Assembly (NCBI GenBank): GCA_024529925.1
Contig: JAFEUB010000725.1
Coordinates: 1,319,001-1,383,000, forward strand
DNA: 64,000 nt
Source of the DNA: Ophthalmolycus amberensis
Lineage: Eukaryota; Chordata; Actinopteri; Perciformes; Zoarcidae
Direction of reading: 5' to 3'
The first letter of the stretch is position 1. Every line of letters starts with the position of its first letter. This document shows positions 49,104 through 60,184 of the stretch, piece by piece. Below the pieces are notes generated by a model, which saw only the letters and a list, made by a program, of their open reading frames with translations, was not told the DNA's origin and made no database searches. The translations under genes and the position numbers were made by a program.

Positions 49104-50495
49104 ACAAAAGTGATTTATGGAACAGCAAATTAATTTTTGTGTTTAATCCTGAAACTCATTTTGTCTTCATCATTGTCGCTTCATTGCTCATTGTTCTTCA
49201 CCTGTCAATCAAAGATTGAGGGCGGTACTTTGACATCTTGTCATTGTTGTTGTGTACATGTTTGAGTTCCTTTAGGTGGAGCTCCTTCCTGTGTCTGTTA
49301 AACCATGGAGGCTATCACTGCTCATGATGATCTTTGCTGACCTGAACTGATATTTCTCTTCATGAAAATGTAAACTTCTCTGAGGTTTAATGTTTGATAA
49401 ATATGTGTATTGATGTATTAGTTTAGTTGTTGTTTCTCTTCCACTGCATGGCTCTTAAAGAGAGAAATCACCAGAGCTTCTTTTATCAAAGAGATTTAGT
49501 TCTCAGCACTCTTTGTAAAGATTTCTTGAAGTGAAATTATGTTTATTTTCTATAACAGATTAAATGTTGTTCTTGTTGTTTTCTTAATCGTTGTACAAAT
49601 CAGGTACTATGATGTATTATATAACTAATGATTATAATCATAATCAATAAGTAAATCATTCATTATTCTCTTTTACAGAACTGAGATTCTGGTCAAACGA
49701 ATATATTGTGAGGATGAAGTGAATGTGTTCATGAAATGATTGAACAAGAGTCATTGAACAGACTTTACTGATGGGATGTGAACAAACTGAAGGTTTACAT
49801 GATGAATAAAGTATTTCTTGATTCAAGAATGAACAAAGTCTTTTCTTCTTCTCTTATTTACAGGGTTTCATACAAAGCTGATGGAGAAGATGTGAAACTA
49901 ATATGAGAGTACAACTGAGTCAGTTTTCCTCCTGAAACACCTCAAAGTACAGAGTTCATGTTTAGAGCAGAAGAACATGAGTCAGTCAGTCTCTGTCCTT
50001 TAAACTGTCCTCACTGAAACATCTTAGTCACAGAGAAATGAGCAGAGTTTATATCACGTGTCGCTTCTTACAACCAACATTCTGTTTGTGCACTTAGTCA
50101 ACAAAGAGGATTTATGACACTGACATGAAACAATATATAAAATAGTGAATTAATCTGGTGAAGTTTGGGTGTGAATAAGTTGTATTGAGTCCTCCTCACA
50201 CACAGGAGACAACAGATACTGATGAAGGTTCAGAATGAGGCTGTCATGTTGGTTCAGTGTTTATCTGTCACCTCACAGCCAGACCATGTTGTAAAGTTTG
50301 AATCCAGACTCGACTCAAACTTCTTGTGACTCATTTTGTCCAGGGTGAAATCTGTTGACCCACCAAACAGCCTGCTGAGATCAAGAGTTTCTCTAATTTA
50401 TCCTCAGTTAGTGTGGCACTGGGTGTTTGAGAAGACAGGGCAGTATTAGCCCCCCCTGTTGTTATGAATTCAGTCAAAGCTAAGGTCTCAGAAAC
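49104..50495 (+). other. TRIM 3' untranslated region and flank
   Basis: AT-rich region after the TRIM stop. A canonical AATAAA at 49805-49810, about 700 bp after the stop, is the best polyadenylation candidate. No further open frame of note; 50330-50490 borders the direct hAT copy. Confidence 0.55.
49805..49810 (+). terminator. Candidate polyadenylation signal of the TRIM gene
   Basis: aataaa in gatgaataaagtatttcttg, on the coding strand downstream of the SPRY stop. Other AATAAA-like words are common in AT-rich DNA, so this is only the most plausible site. Confidence 0.4.
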
Positions 50496-51739
50496 CAGTG
50501 GGGGGCCGTGCATTTTATACCTGGACCTTCACTGCTGTCCTGCAGCTGAAACACAGCTACGGTTATTTGTTTCATGTAAACATGAAGCCAACACCTATAG
50601 ATCCACCAACTGCAGAGAATACGCTGAGAGTGCGTCTCCTCTCTGCTCTGACTGCAGCTGGGACTGCTGCCGAGGCTTCTGTGAGAGAGTCCGCCTGTGA
50701 GTGCTTTGGGGCGGCGGAGGGGCTCACGGCAGAACCCGCTGCTCGTTCACGACAGGACAGAACGTACGTGCTTTAACGTCAAAACACCAGAAAAGTCTCC
50801 AACAACACCAGAACAAGTCGCCATGAGGGTTTGGAAAGTCACCAGATTTAGCGAGAAAGTCACCAAGTTGCCAACACTGGCACCGGCTAAATATGTCCCC
50901 AGAACAACATTGGACGTAACAATAGTTCCTATCACATATACAACCAAACAAAAATCCATCTTCAAAAAAACAAGTTGTACAAATAATAATATATAAACAA
51001 ACATATTAAAGCTACTGCAGATGTAAAAACAAACACATTTAACTTACCAGAGCTGCTGTTCACTATTTAAAGACAAAGTGCATCCTCCTTTCTTTGTTAA
51101 CAAAGAGTTTAATCTCACGGTTGTTCAGAACATCCGTGCGTTTTAGTTCCTGTAAGAAGTCCTTCTGGATTCATGGACGCCAGTGAAGACAGTCGAGCCT
51201 CCCCAGTTGTATTTCTTGTATACGTTTTAATGCGTTTGAGGCTGAAAATATCTGCTCCACAGAGGCAGCAGATTTTGGGATTGTCACCGCCCAACATGTC
51301 AGGCTAGCCCACTGACCAATCACGTACTTGTAGGCCAGCTAGCAGACTCTGGCATGTCAAAGAATACGCCCAACATGTCAAACTAAAGATCTGATTGGTT
51401 GAACACTATCACAATCAACAATATCGTGTCCATTCACTTAAACTGCACATGGATTCACTTGTGAGTCTGCAGGCCTCTGGCTCTGTTCTTACCTAGAGAC
51501 ACAGAGGTGAGATCTGATTGGATAAAAGCTCTACTTAAAACAAGCTACACTGGAAGCAGAGCAACTGAGGAAGACAGTAGCTGTGCAATGAGAAAATAAG
51601 ATAATGGGAAAAATATTTTTATAAATTATAATACATGTAGTGTATTTAAGAAAAATCATTAAATTATAAAATAGCTATAACTTGTGATTCTGTTCAGGCC
51701 AGCAGAGAAGGCCTTGCAGGCCCTGACGGCCCACCACTG
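50496..51739 (+). mobile_element. hAT family E, longest copy (E3)
   Basis: It begins cagtggggggccgtgcattt and ends cggcccaccactg. The left 175 bp match E1, and the right 430 bp match inverted E2. A minus-strand transposase relic lies at 51063-51297. The 8 bases left of it (tcagaaac) do not match those at its right (gtaaaacc), while the latter match the bases left of E1. So its right end now serves as the right end of the larger unit. Confidence 0.8.
51063..51297 (-). pseudogene. hAT transposase C-terminus (dimerisation region) relic
   Basis: On the minus strand the frame from 51297 includes KRIKTYTRNTTGEARLSSLA and SMNPEGLL, the conserved helix of the hAT dimerisation domain as seen in ZMYM1-like and related transposases. 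After a frameshift the next frame gives FLQELKRTDVLNN...FVNKERRMHFVFK and a stop at 51063-51065, the typical family end. N-terminal and catalytic parts are missing. This confirms from protein evidence that the CAGTGGYGGGCCGT-ended elements are hAT. Confidence 0.85.
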
Positions 51740-51747
51740 GTAAAACC
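51740..51747. repeat. Right target-site duplication of the TRIM-carrying unit
   Basis: gtaaaacc, identical to 45360-45367. Beyond it the sequence (ccatgtcctagacctgc...) resumes the interrupted LINE. Confidence 0.88.
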
Positions 51748-51905
51748 CATGTCCTAGACCTGCTTTTAAACCTTGTTGTTGTTGTAGTTTTGTATTTTTC
51801 TCTTTGTATGTAAATGATTGGCCCTATGGTCACATTGTGTTTTTTATGCTTGTAATTTCTGCCCTGTTAAGTATTTTGTGACTTTTGTCTTAAGCAAATT
51901 TACAT
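51748..51905 (+). repeat. L2-type LINE 3' UTR, continuation of 44552-45363
   Basis: The stretch ends with cctgttaagtattttgtgac ttttgtctt, a diverged form of the 'ctgtaaagcactttgtgact' 3' end that closes L2-type fish LINEs. It lies in the right place and orientation to be the tail of the LINE whose stop codon is at 45361. Confidence 0.7.
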
Positions 51906-51911
51906 CACTCC

Positions 51912-51985
51912 AGTCTCATCGCGTCTGTGCGTAGACTTTGTATGTAATCTACTCGCGCGAATAATTTGCGCCGCGTTTGGCATAA
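51912..51985. mobile_element. Harbinger-like terminal remnant
   Basis: tcatcgcgtctgtgcgtaga ctttgtatgtaatct followed by cgcgcga...cgcgtttgg matches the right 75 bp of the element at 2696-3704, with losses in the TIR (aataatttgcgccgcg). Only one end is present. Confidence 0.65.
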
Positions 51986-54900
51986 CATTGTGGCGTCCTG
52001 GGTGAAAGTCCTGTGTTTGATTGACCCATCCACCAACTCGACCTCATCACTTTGTCACTCTTTATATTACAACAAATGATTTGACAAAATACAATTTTGA
52101 GCTGATGATGGTGCTAGATAAAAAGTTAAGGGATCACCACCGTTTTTTCCAATTTATCTTGAGAAGAACATACATGTCAGAAACAAATTTTCTTTCTGTG
52201 CGTCATGATAACGCTTTGTAAGTTTTTCGTGTGTCAAGTCGTTACCGCGAAACTACCGCAGTTGGGTTCAGGCGATGAAACCACTGAATTAGGTTGAGGA
52301 AAAACATCGTGGTTGGGCTCAAGATAAGTACGTAAACTTCTTAACAATCTGACTTCTTTATGCAACTGGAGGAGTCGCCCCCTGCTGGTCAGTAGAGAAG
52401 ATGCAAGTTTTAATACACTTCCACATTGGCTTCACTCGGCACTACCGGAGGTTGCCGCCTGGTGATATGTCGCGTGATCTCACGACATAGCGGGGGAACC
52501 AGCAGTCTCGCGAGGTAATCTGTCTACCTGCCTCTGCACACCGCTTCCACCTCCCCTTCAGGTCTCCCTTTCCCACTTCCTGTTATCGCCCCTGAACTTT
52601 TCCTTTCTCTTTTTTTCCACGACTCAGCTCCTATCTACTCACCTCCAACCGCGTTCATCAGCACTGCCCCTTTGGCTGTGTCGCAGTGAGACGACTCTAT
52701 CATCATTATCACCGCCTTCATTTCCAAAGCCTTATCTTCCTCAATAAAGTGTGTGCTTTTTGCCTCTTTGTGCTGACATCCCCAGGCTGCGCTTGAACAC
52801 GGCTTACTTCTATCTCGCTCCACTTCGCGTTGAAATGAACTGGATTTTTTTTTCGGGAGGGGGGTGGGGCGGCGCTAGCGGAGCTTGCATCAGCTCGGTG
52901 CAAGCTAATAGGGGTATCAGCAGTTGCCGACATCGGGGGAACATCAAAGCGAGCAATTCCCTCTGAACACAGAATCTGAGTGCACACAGCGGGCAAAAAA
53001 AAAATAAAAAAAATGCACACACACTCAGGCATGCACGTACACACACAATCACACACACACTAGACGCGTGCACAGACGGGTGCATACAGCGGGCATGAGG
53101 GAAGGAGTAGCGCCTTGTTTTCACACAGTATTTCCATATATGTTAATATCGTTCTTGTTATTCTGCAGAAACAGCCGGTGGTGTAATGAAGTGATGAGCT
53201 GTCCTGGCTGCAGGGAAGAGGACAGACAGGGTTAGAAAACACCAGTCGGTGTAAAGTTTTTTTGTCTTTTCTTTTCAGGCGTTGTATTTTACTACAAAAG
53301 TGTAAACGCACACAGAATACCCACACACGCACACACGATTGATTTCCCGCCATTGTCCGCGTTGCCGCTGATATGAGTGACGTGTTTGATGTGGAGCACG
53401 CTGAGGCGGATCATTGATGTTTCTGCTAACACCACATGATTACCCCATGAACGGCTCCATTTGAGAAGAAGCTGTATGGGAACTGGGTCATGAAATGTTT
53501 CGACGTTCAAACAATCATACTCCAAAGCCAGATGAATGGCGTTTTGATCTGGAACAAGCGCAGCTTTCGACCGACTAAACTGATGCACCATCGTGTGTGA
53601 AATCGGAGCAATCGCCGCTTCTTTATCTGCACTCCGCCGCGACGAACACAACGCATTAGGGCCCGATCAAAGCGCTGTAATCATATTTGGTGAAGGAGAC
53701 CTTTTTTTTTTTGTTGTCGTATAATTTGATTTGCTCGGCGAGTGGCCACGGAGTGCTGCTCGTTATCGTCTGAATAATTCATAATGAATTGTGTTTGTCA
53801 TTTCTGCTCGGTTATTATCAAATCTCTTTGGTGTCACGGAACAAATGAATTGAACAGATAGAGGTTAATATCTTTCAAGCACATATTTTTTTTATGCTGG
53901 CAGTGACCCAGTGTCATCTTTATCTCAACATAAAAAGGTTGTCAGGGTTGTCCAAACACAGCCAAACCATTTAAGATACATTCTATTTGATATTGAAGCA
54001 GTAATTTTAAATCACTGAAAATACCTCCTGCACACAAAGAGACTAAATATTTGATCTAAGGAGCTTTATTGGTCGACTTGTCGCAGTGGCGGGAAAATGT
54101 GGTTATGAAACAACAGATTATTCCATTCTGGCTATAGGGGGATGCTGAATGTCTGATTTTACATTGAACTTACATTGAACTAATATCGTTGAATAGTTCA
54201 ATGATTTTACATTGAACCAGATCATGACAAATAGCCTGTTTTGGTTTAAATATCATCTTATTAATAATGCTCTTCATAAAAATATCTTGCCATGTAAGCT
54301 AAATTGCGCTGTCCAAATGTGCGGGCTCATCGGAGCAGCATCCTGGCGATGGCATCAGGAAGCCAACAACATGGCTACTGTTTGAAAATCAAGGATTACA
54401 TTTATTAATCAGAGCACTCGCATAAGAACGTAGCGCTTTCAGAACGCTGAATATGTTTTGAATATATGAAGGATTGTCAAAATCAGCAGGGGGAGGAGCA
54501 ACAGCTAAGCGACAGTCACATGAACGTTGGACAACAGTTAAGTTGTTTTTACGATTGTATCTGTCTATATGCAAAAGAAGATTAAACAGAGGGGGATCAA
54601 TGAGCAAATAAAAACATGACAATAAGTCGACTATAAGACTTCACCAATCAGATTCCACTGTGAACTCTTAGTCGGGGACACCAGATATAATAGATTCTAG
54701 ACCCAGTCGCTGCTCTCTGTTCTCACCACTTTGAAAATTAAAAATGTTTGCTACTTTAGGCTGTAATCGACTGTTGGCATCATGTTTGTGAGTGGAGATG
54801 TGATGATATGAACGAAACTGGTGAGAAAATTGCAGTGCGCTGCTATTATGTTGTTATTCGATCATTAACTGCAGCCTGGCTTAACTGACCTCCCCCCTCA

Positions 54901-55869
54901 TTCTGATGAAAAGCTGTCTCTGAACAGCTTCCGGCCCTTCCTGCACTCATCTCTCCATCCACCATCTCATCCAAATGTAGTCTTGTGCCATTGATTTCCC
55001 GTGTAGCGTTGTAAATTACTGTAATCATAGCCCACGGTACTGTTCGCCAAGTGTGTTATCTCTGCAGTTGCTCAGTTATTCATGTGCTTCTTTCTGGCTG
55101 CCAAGACTAAATGATCTGCGAGTGTTGGTGGGAACTGTCCTTATGTGGGTCTGGATTTTCATAATGCTGAAGTGTGTCACCAACTTAAAGGAATACTTAA
55201 CCAAGAAATGATTATTTGTATATCACTTACTCTCCCCTGGCTACCTTGCATCCTTGAAGAGAACTTTGTTTTTCTCTCATGCCTCCACGGTGAACGGAAA
55301 GTCCAAAAACAGAGAAACGTCTAGATGAATTGAAGTGAATGGGGTCGGCGTTTAACAACATTAAAACTGCAGCGTAATCTAAGTCTCATCAATCATTAAT
55401 TACTCGTATGTGAACTACTTTCCAAACGAGACTCTACTACATAGGATTTCTAGGCGTAACCAAAGACTGGAGCAGATTGGTGACCACAGGATTCTATTTG
55501 CTTCTGCAGCCTTTGTCAGGGTGTGATCTCCAGCATGCACTGGGGCCAAGCGGGGAATTCATGGGATTAGAACTTGCATCATGAGGTAATGCGGTACGTC
55601 ATTTAAAAAATATTTTTATAATATTATCATTAATAAGTTCTGGGGCCTCATTACAGAAAAATATTCTAAATGCCCCATGCCTCCTTGTAGGCCACACCAG
55701 AGCCGGACACAGTTAGGATGATTCTGTAAAATCTAAATTCCTATCCTAAGATAATGTAGGACTTCTTTCCTGAATGCAGTTAATAAATATGTTTCTGGAA
55801 CACCAACAATCCTAAATGACATCCTAAACTGAGCTACGATAGGACCTCAGACTTGATTCTGTAATAAGG
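51986..55869. other. Non-coding interval
   Basis: No gene recognised. 52230-52340 resembles a dispersed fish repeat (gttgggttcaggcgatgaaa ccact). 52365-52470 is a truncated R1 copy ending in cactaccggaggttgccgcc. A CA-rich broken run lies at 53015-53065. 54150-54225 holds a local duplication of tttacattgaac. 53340-53720 is repeat-free and balanced in composition. Confidence 0.35.
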
Positions 55870-56100
55870 CCCCTGCTGCTCGGTCTGAGTTGGTTTGGAC
55901 GTCTGATCAAGATGTCACCCGAATGTTCAGGGGGTTTGGGAGGATCCCTCCCGAACAAGCTGGCAGAATATTCCAGCCGACCTGGGAACGCCTCAGGACC
56001 CCCCAGGAAGAGCTGAGGCTGTGGATGGGGAGACGTCTGGACCAAACTGATTAGTCTGCTGCCGCCGCCACCTGGGGAAAAGCATTGACGCATTGATGAA
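55870..56100 (+). pseudogene. Degenerate non-LTR retrotransposon 3' end
   Basis: The wording ctgggaacgcctcaggaccc, cccaggaagagctgaggctg, gattagtctgctgccgccgc and cacctggggaaaagcattga follows, with many changes, the end of a frequent fish LINE whose protein closes in '...LAWERLGIPPEELE...' and '...LLPPRDPDKR'. The frame is broken throughout. Confidence 0.6.
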
Positions 56101-57719
56101 TAGGTGGAAGGTGGCAGGATAGGTTGTTCACACAGCTGTTAGCTCTGCTGTGGTGTGGTTCACCTGCTTCTTAGGGCAATTATCTCTCTGTGTTCACCTG
56201 CTAGCAGCTAACTTTGTCCGTCTGCCGTTAGGCTCTCAGCAGGTGGCATGCAACGGGTTTATCGGAGCTACTTTGGCTGAAAGCAGCTACCTCGTCCTAG
56301 TTGGACACAACTCCGATGAGAGCCACGAGACTGAACCGTGACAGTGAAGTTGAGGGCCGTAACAACCAAAACAAAGAGGCTGAACGACGCTAGAAGTTAG
56401 GCTGGAGATATACTTGGTTTTTAAGCATGCGTTCGTGCCGTGTAAGCGACAGGATATGCGAAGGCAGCGTCATTTAATAAAACCTGTTATATCTCCCTCA
56501 TACAATTTTCAAATTAGTGCAGCTGTAATTTCTGCATCAATGTAGCTTCTCATAAGCGAATATTTCCCTAAACTGCCGTACGAGTTCTCTTGGTAAAACT
56601 CTTTTGATGAGTGCAGAGCACGTCTTCTCCTTTTTACTGCTTCATGACACGAGCGCAACCCCCAAACAACTCAGCAGGCTTCTCTCTCTCTCGCGCTCTT
56701 TTTTAAAAACTTATTTAGAAATTGGGCTAGCATCTCTGGGACTGTCAAGAGTTTACACCCGTGTTAGTGATTCTGTTTCTTCTGTTTTATGGATTATCTA
56801 CATTGACTGGTGTGCAGCAAAGCCCAATATAAGGCCAATACGGTTAATGCTAAATAAATACTGTGCTTCAGGAAAATGATAAGAGATGGACGGTCGGTCT
56901 CTACTTTCTCTCAGGGAAAGAAATAACTATAAGTATGCAAGTCATAACCTATAAGGTATCACGGACTGATGATGATGTCATACTTTCAGAGAAAACATTT
57001 TCAAATCTTGAGTGATAGTTATCCACTTTAGCTCCAGGAGTCAAACACGTCTGACAATGTGTGATGACAATACTTAATAATTCAAGAGCTGACTCGGTAA
57101 TTGAACTTGTGTTTGTGGCTGAAACTGCCAGACAGACACCCACGTGGTGTTTATCCAGTGAGAGAAATACTGTCCGGCAGCAGAGTCTGATTAAAATCCT
57201 TATGCCAACATAATGACTTGATGCGACTCGTTCTGAACAAACACGTGAATAATTGGACTTCAAATCTGTTACCATGCGGCGAACATTTAGACAGCGATTA
57301 TTATTCATTCGTCGGCATACATGCGTTGTTTGGTAAACACTTGTGCTGACACTTGGAGCTGTGAAAAGCCGGCCTTCGGTGCGAGGAAGAGCCGGTGTGA
57401 AGAGCCAGCAGCTTCTTTTATCTTCTTGTGTGTTGACCTGAACCGCACCCTGTGATACAGTAACACAGGACTCAGCTCTATGTCGAGTCTTACGTTTACG
57501 TAGCTTCTGAATTCATATATTTATATATATTTTGTCAGTCTGTGTGTACCTCATGAATATTGTATGACCTATTTGCAGAGAAGCGCCATTAAGTCATGAA
57601 TATATGTATAGTATAATAATATAGTTTGCGTAAAATTGTGCATCGAAAACATATTGTTATATTCACTGTCTGCTGCGAAAGCCACACAGCTTCTCCTCTT
57701 ACCAGGTGGAATTAATTAA
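56101..57719. other. Non-coding interval
   Basis: No recognised gene or complete element. Open frames at 56150-56341, 56604-56879 and 56949-57308 show no known domain. Confidence 0.35.
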
Positions 57720-58070
57720 ATTAAATTAAAACAGATCCGTTATTAGTACTGTTTTATTATCATTGTTGTTACTATTCCTACTATTATTAGTATCATACTA
57801 TCATTATTATTCTTACTATTATTATCATACTATCATTATTATTCTTACTTTACTTGTTATTCTTCTTGTCATGATTATTATTGTTATTATTCATACTATT
57901 GTTAATATTATTAATATTATACACTATCATTGTTGTTATTAGTCGTACTATTCTTGTTATTATTCTTACTATTATTCTTATCATACTATCATTGTTATTA
58001 TTATTCTTACTTTTCTTACTATAATTATTATTTATAATACTGTTATTATTGTAATTGTATTATGTATGTA
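57720..58070. repeat. ATT/ATC-rich low-complexity tract
   Basis: Imperfect (ATT)n mixed with ctatcattattattcttact-type units over about 350 bp; copies of catactatcattattattct recur with small changes. Very AT-rich, likely melts easily. Confidence 0.85.
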
Positions 58071-58561
58071 TATTTTTATACATACTGTATGCACTATTCG
58101 GCTGTAATATATATATATGAATAATTACTGTCGAGTCACAACCACAAAACTCTGGATTAAACACTTTATTGTGGGTTCATACACTTCTTCTATGTGCTAA
58201 ACAATGATGCAGAGTATGCATTGAATTATTTTGAGAAACAGTGACAATATTTATTTCACTTAGTATAATGAGCACCTTCGCCTCAAACATTCCCTTGAGA
58301 TGAACACAGTTCTGCTTTCTCTGTCCTGTTACAGTGGTAATGTGATACAAGCTCCTCGACGCTCCAGAACCACAGTTACTGGAAATAGTGATCGTGTAAG
58401 TGGTGGCAGTATTAGTAACAGAAGTAGCATATTTATTTCACTGTACATCAGCAGGTTAGTATTCACATTTCTCTCCTTCCTCTGACCTTATTTTGAAAGA
58501 AAGAAAAAGCATTTCATTGATACAATAGGTTTCTTGCTATTGTGTGTGTGTTTGTGTTGGC

Positions 58562-58610
<49 letters not shown>

Positions 58611-58851
58611 CTTTTTCTCTGACGGCTCCATAATGAGAGCACACAGCTTCCCCCTCACAGCGCGAATGTGTCTGAATCCTAAAGTCTGTCAAATGTTGAA
58701 ATGCAAAACCAACTTATTTAGACTCACAGAAACTACTTAATGTCCGCTTCACATTTGGCTGCACTGAAATGATTTTTTTCTTTAAAAAACAACATGGATG
58801 CATTGTTACATATAACGACGTCTCCTCTCATTCTACCTGCAAAGACCTGAT
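58071..58851. other. Non-coding interval with TG microsatellite
   Basis: No gene recognised. (TG)16 at 58568-58600 is followed by a short AG run. Confidence 0.4.
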
Positions 58852-59960
58852 AATAACAATAATAATAATACATTTTATTTATATAGCGCTTTTCATGACA
58901 CTCAAAGACACTTTACATTAAAATCATCATATATAACAAGAATACACTAAAAACAAAGTACACAATAATAGTCACTAGGGGTGTAACGGTTCACAAAATT
59001 CGTACGTTTCGGTACAGTAGAAAACTATAAATGCCAGAGAAATGTACTTGATTTTAAAATATATTTATTCATTACAACTAACATCATAAAGTTATTCTTT
59101 GACTTTGAACAATGATGGAACTATACCTGAGTGACCCATCTTCTGGGGTGTCTTCTTAGCAACACATAAGCATAAAAAACAAAAACTGCTCCTTAATGTT
59201 ATGTAGTATTGTTACATACATCTTCTCCATCATCATTTTAGTATGAACAATGATGGAACTAAACCTGAGTGAACGTGGCTCTTCATCAATAAAGGTTTAA
59301 AAAATTAAAGTTAAAATAAATAAATTAAAAAAAAATAAATTTCTTTTTTTTATTCAAACGTATTGTTCAGGTTCGTCATGCATACTGAACCGTGAGCCTC
59401 GTACCGAACGGTTCAATACGAATACGCGTATTGTTACACCCCTAATAGTCACACATTAAAAGCAGTTTTGAACAGGTGAGTTTTGATTTGTGATTTGAAT
59501 GTGGAAAGGTCATTGCAGTCTCGGATGTGTTTGGGGAGAGAGTTCCAGAGGGAGGGGGCAGATATGGAGAAGGCTCTGTCGCCCCATGTCCGGTGCTTGG
59601 TCCTGAGTGGAAGGGACAGGAGGTTGGCATCAGAGGAGCGGAGCCGGCGGGATGGAGTGTGGTGGTGAAGCAGGTCGGTGAGGTAGGAGATTGGCCTGAT
59701 TGTGGAGGGCTTTGTGAGTGAGGAGAAGGATTTTGTATTGGAGCCGTTGTGGGACGGGGAGCCAGTGGAGGTTCTGGAGAACAGGGGTGATGTGGTCACG
59801 GGAGCGGGTGTGGGTGAGCAGGCGAGCAGCAGAGTTCTGGATGTACTGGAGTTTATTTAGGATTTTGGATGATGTGCCGTGAAGAATGCTGTTGTCAATT
59901 CTGGAGGTGATGAAGGCGTGGATCAGAGTTTCAGCAGCAGATGAGGAGAGTGAATGGGCG
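58852..59960 (-). pseudogene. L2-type LINE 3' portion, split by MITE copy 3
   Basis: Read on the minus strand from about 59940 the frame gives LTHTRSRDHITPVLQNLHWL PVPQRI, then about 59700-59460 YLTDLLHHHTPSRRLRSSDA..., GDRAFSISAPSLWNSLPKHI and FKSQIKTHLFKTAFNV with stop, the terminal blocks of L2/Maui-type ORF2. The 3' UTR continues left of the MITE and ends at about 58856 in ...gcgctatataaataaaatgt and an ATT tail. The hAT MITE (58976-59444) was inserted between the stop codon and the LINE 3' terminus. Confidence 0.85.
58976..59444 (+). mobile_element. hAT-type MITE, copy 3
   Basis: 469 bp with ends taggggtgtaacggttc and ...ttgttacaccccta, flanked by perfect 8-bp duplications atagtcac (58968-58975 and 59445-59452). 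It differs from copies 1 and 2: a shortened left GGTTCGGTACG cluster, and an internal duplication in which gaacaatgatggaact..acctgagtga appears twice. It lies in an L2 LINE 3' UTR. Confidence 0.93.
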
Positions 59961-60184
59961 GAGATGAGAAACCTGGTTATACACCACTAAGAAACAGACT
60001 CCTGGCTAATGTCTGGCTGCAGAAATCAGCTTTTACTCATCCCCCCGCGGATTACGGACACAAGATTTGTTGTTTCCATGACTCTGAAGAAATCTGCAGA
60101 AAGCAGACAGTAAGTCCAATGCATGTCCAATGCATGTAAACACACTTGCCCCAGGCCCCTGATCAGGTGCCGTTTTGCGAGAGA

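Larger units (their letters stand above)
45368..51739. mobile_element. Composite hAT unit carrying a TRIM gene (6.37 kb)
   Basis: The outer left end is cagtggcgggccgtgcattt and the outer right end is ...acggcccaccactg, an imperfect inverted pair (CAGTGGYGGGCCGT). The identical 8-bp gtaaaacc lies directly outside both ends, and the interrupted L2 LINE continues on either side (stop codon to the left, 3' UTR to the right). Inside, from left to right: a left-end fragment (45368-45650), a short inverted copy of the family (45651-46426), about 4.07 kb with the TRIM gene, and a longer direct copy (50496-51739) supplying the outer right end and a transposase relic. The simplest reading is mobilisation of the whole block by a hAT transposase pairing the outermost ends. 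An alternative is a smaller hAT copy in the LINE that later acquired the TRIM block by recombination between family members. Confidence 0.75.

Noticed and set aside
50496..51739. E3 as an independent, simple insertion
   Set aside because: The flanking 8-mers (tcagaaac and gtaaaacc) do not match, while the right one matches the 8-mer at 45360; the right end belongs to the larger unit.
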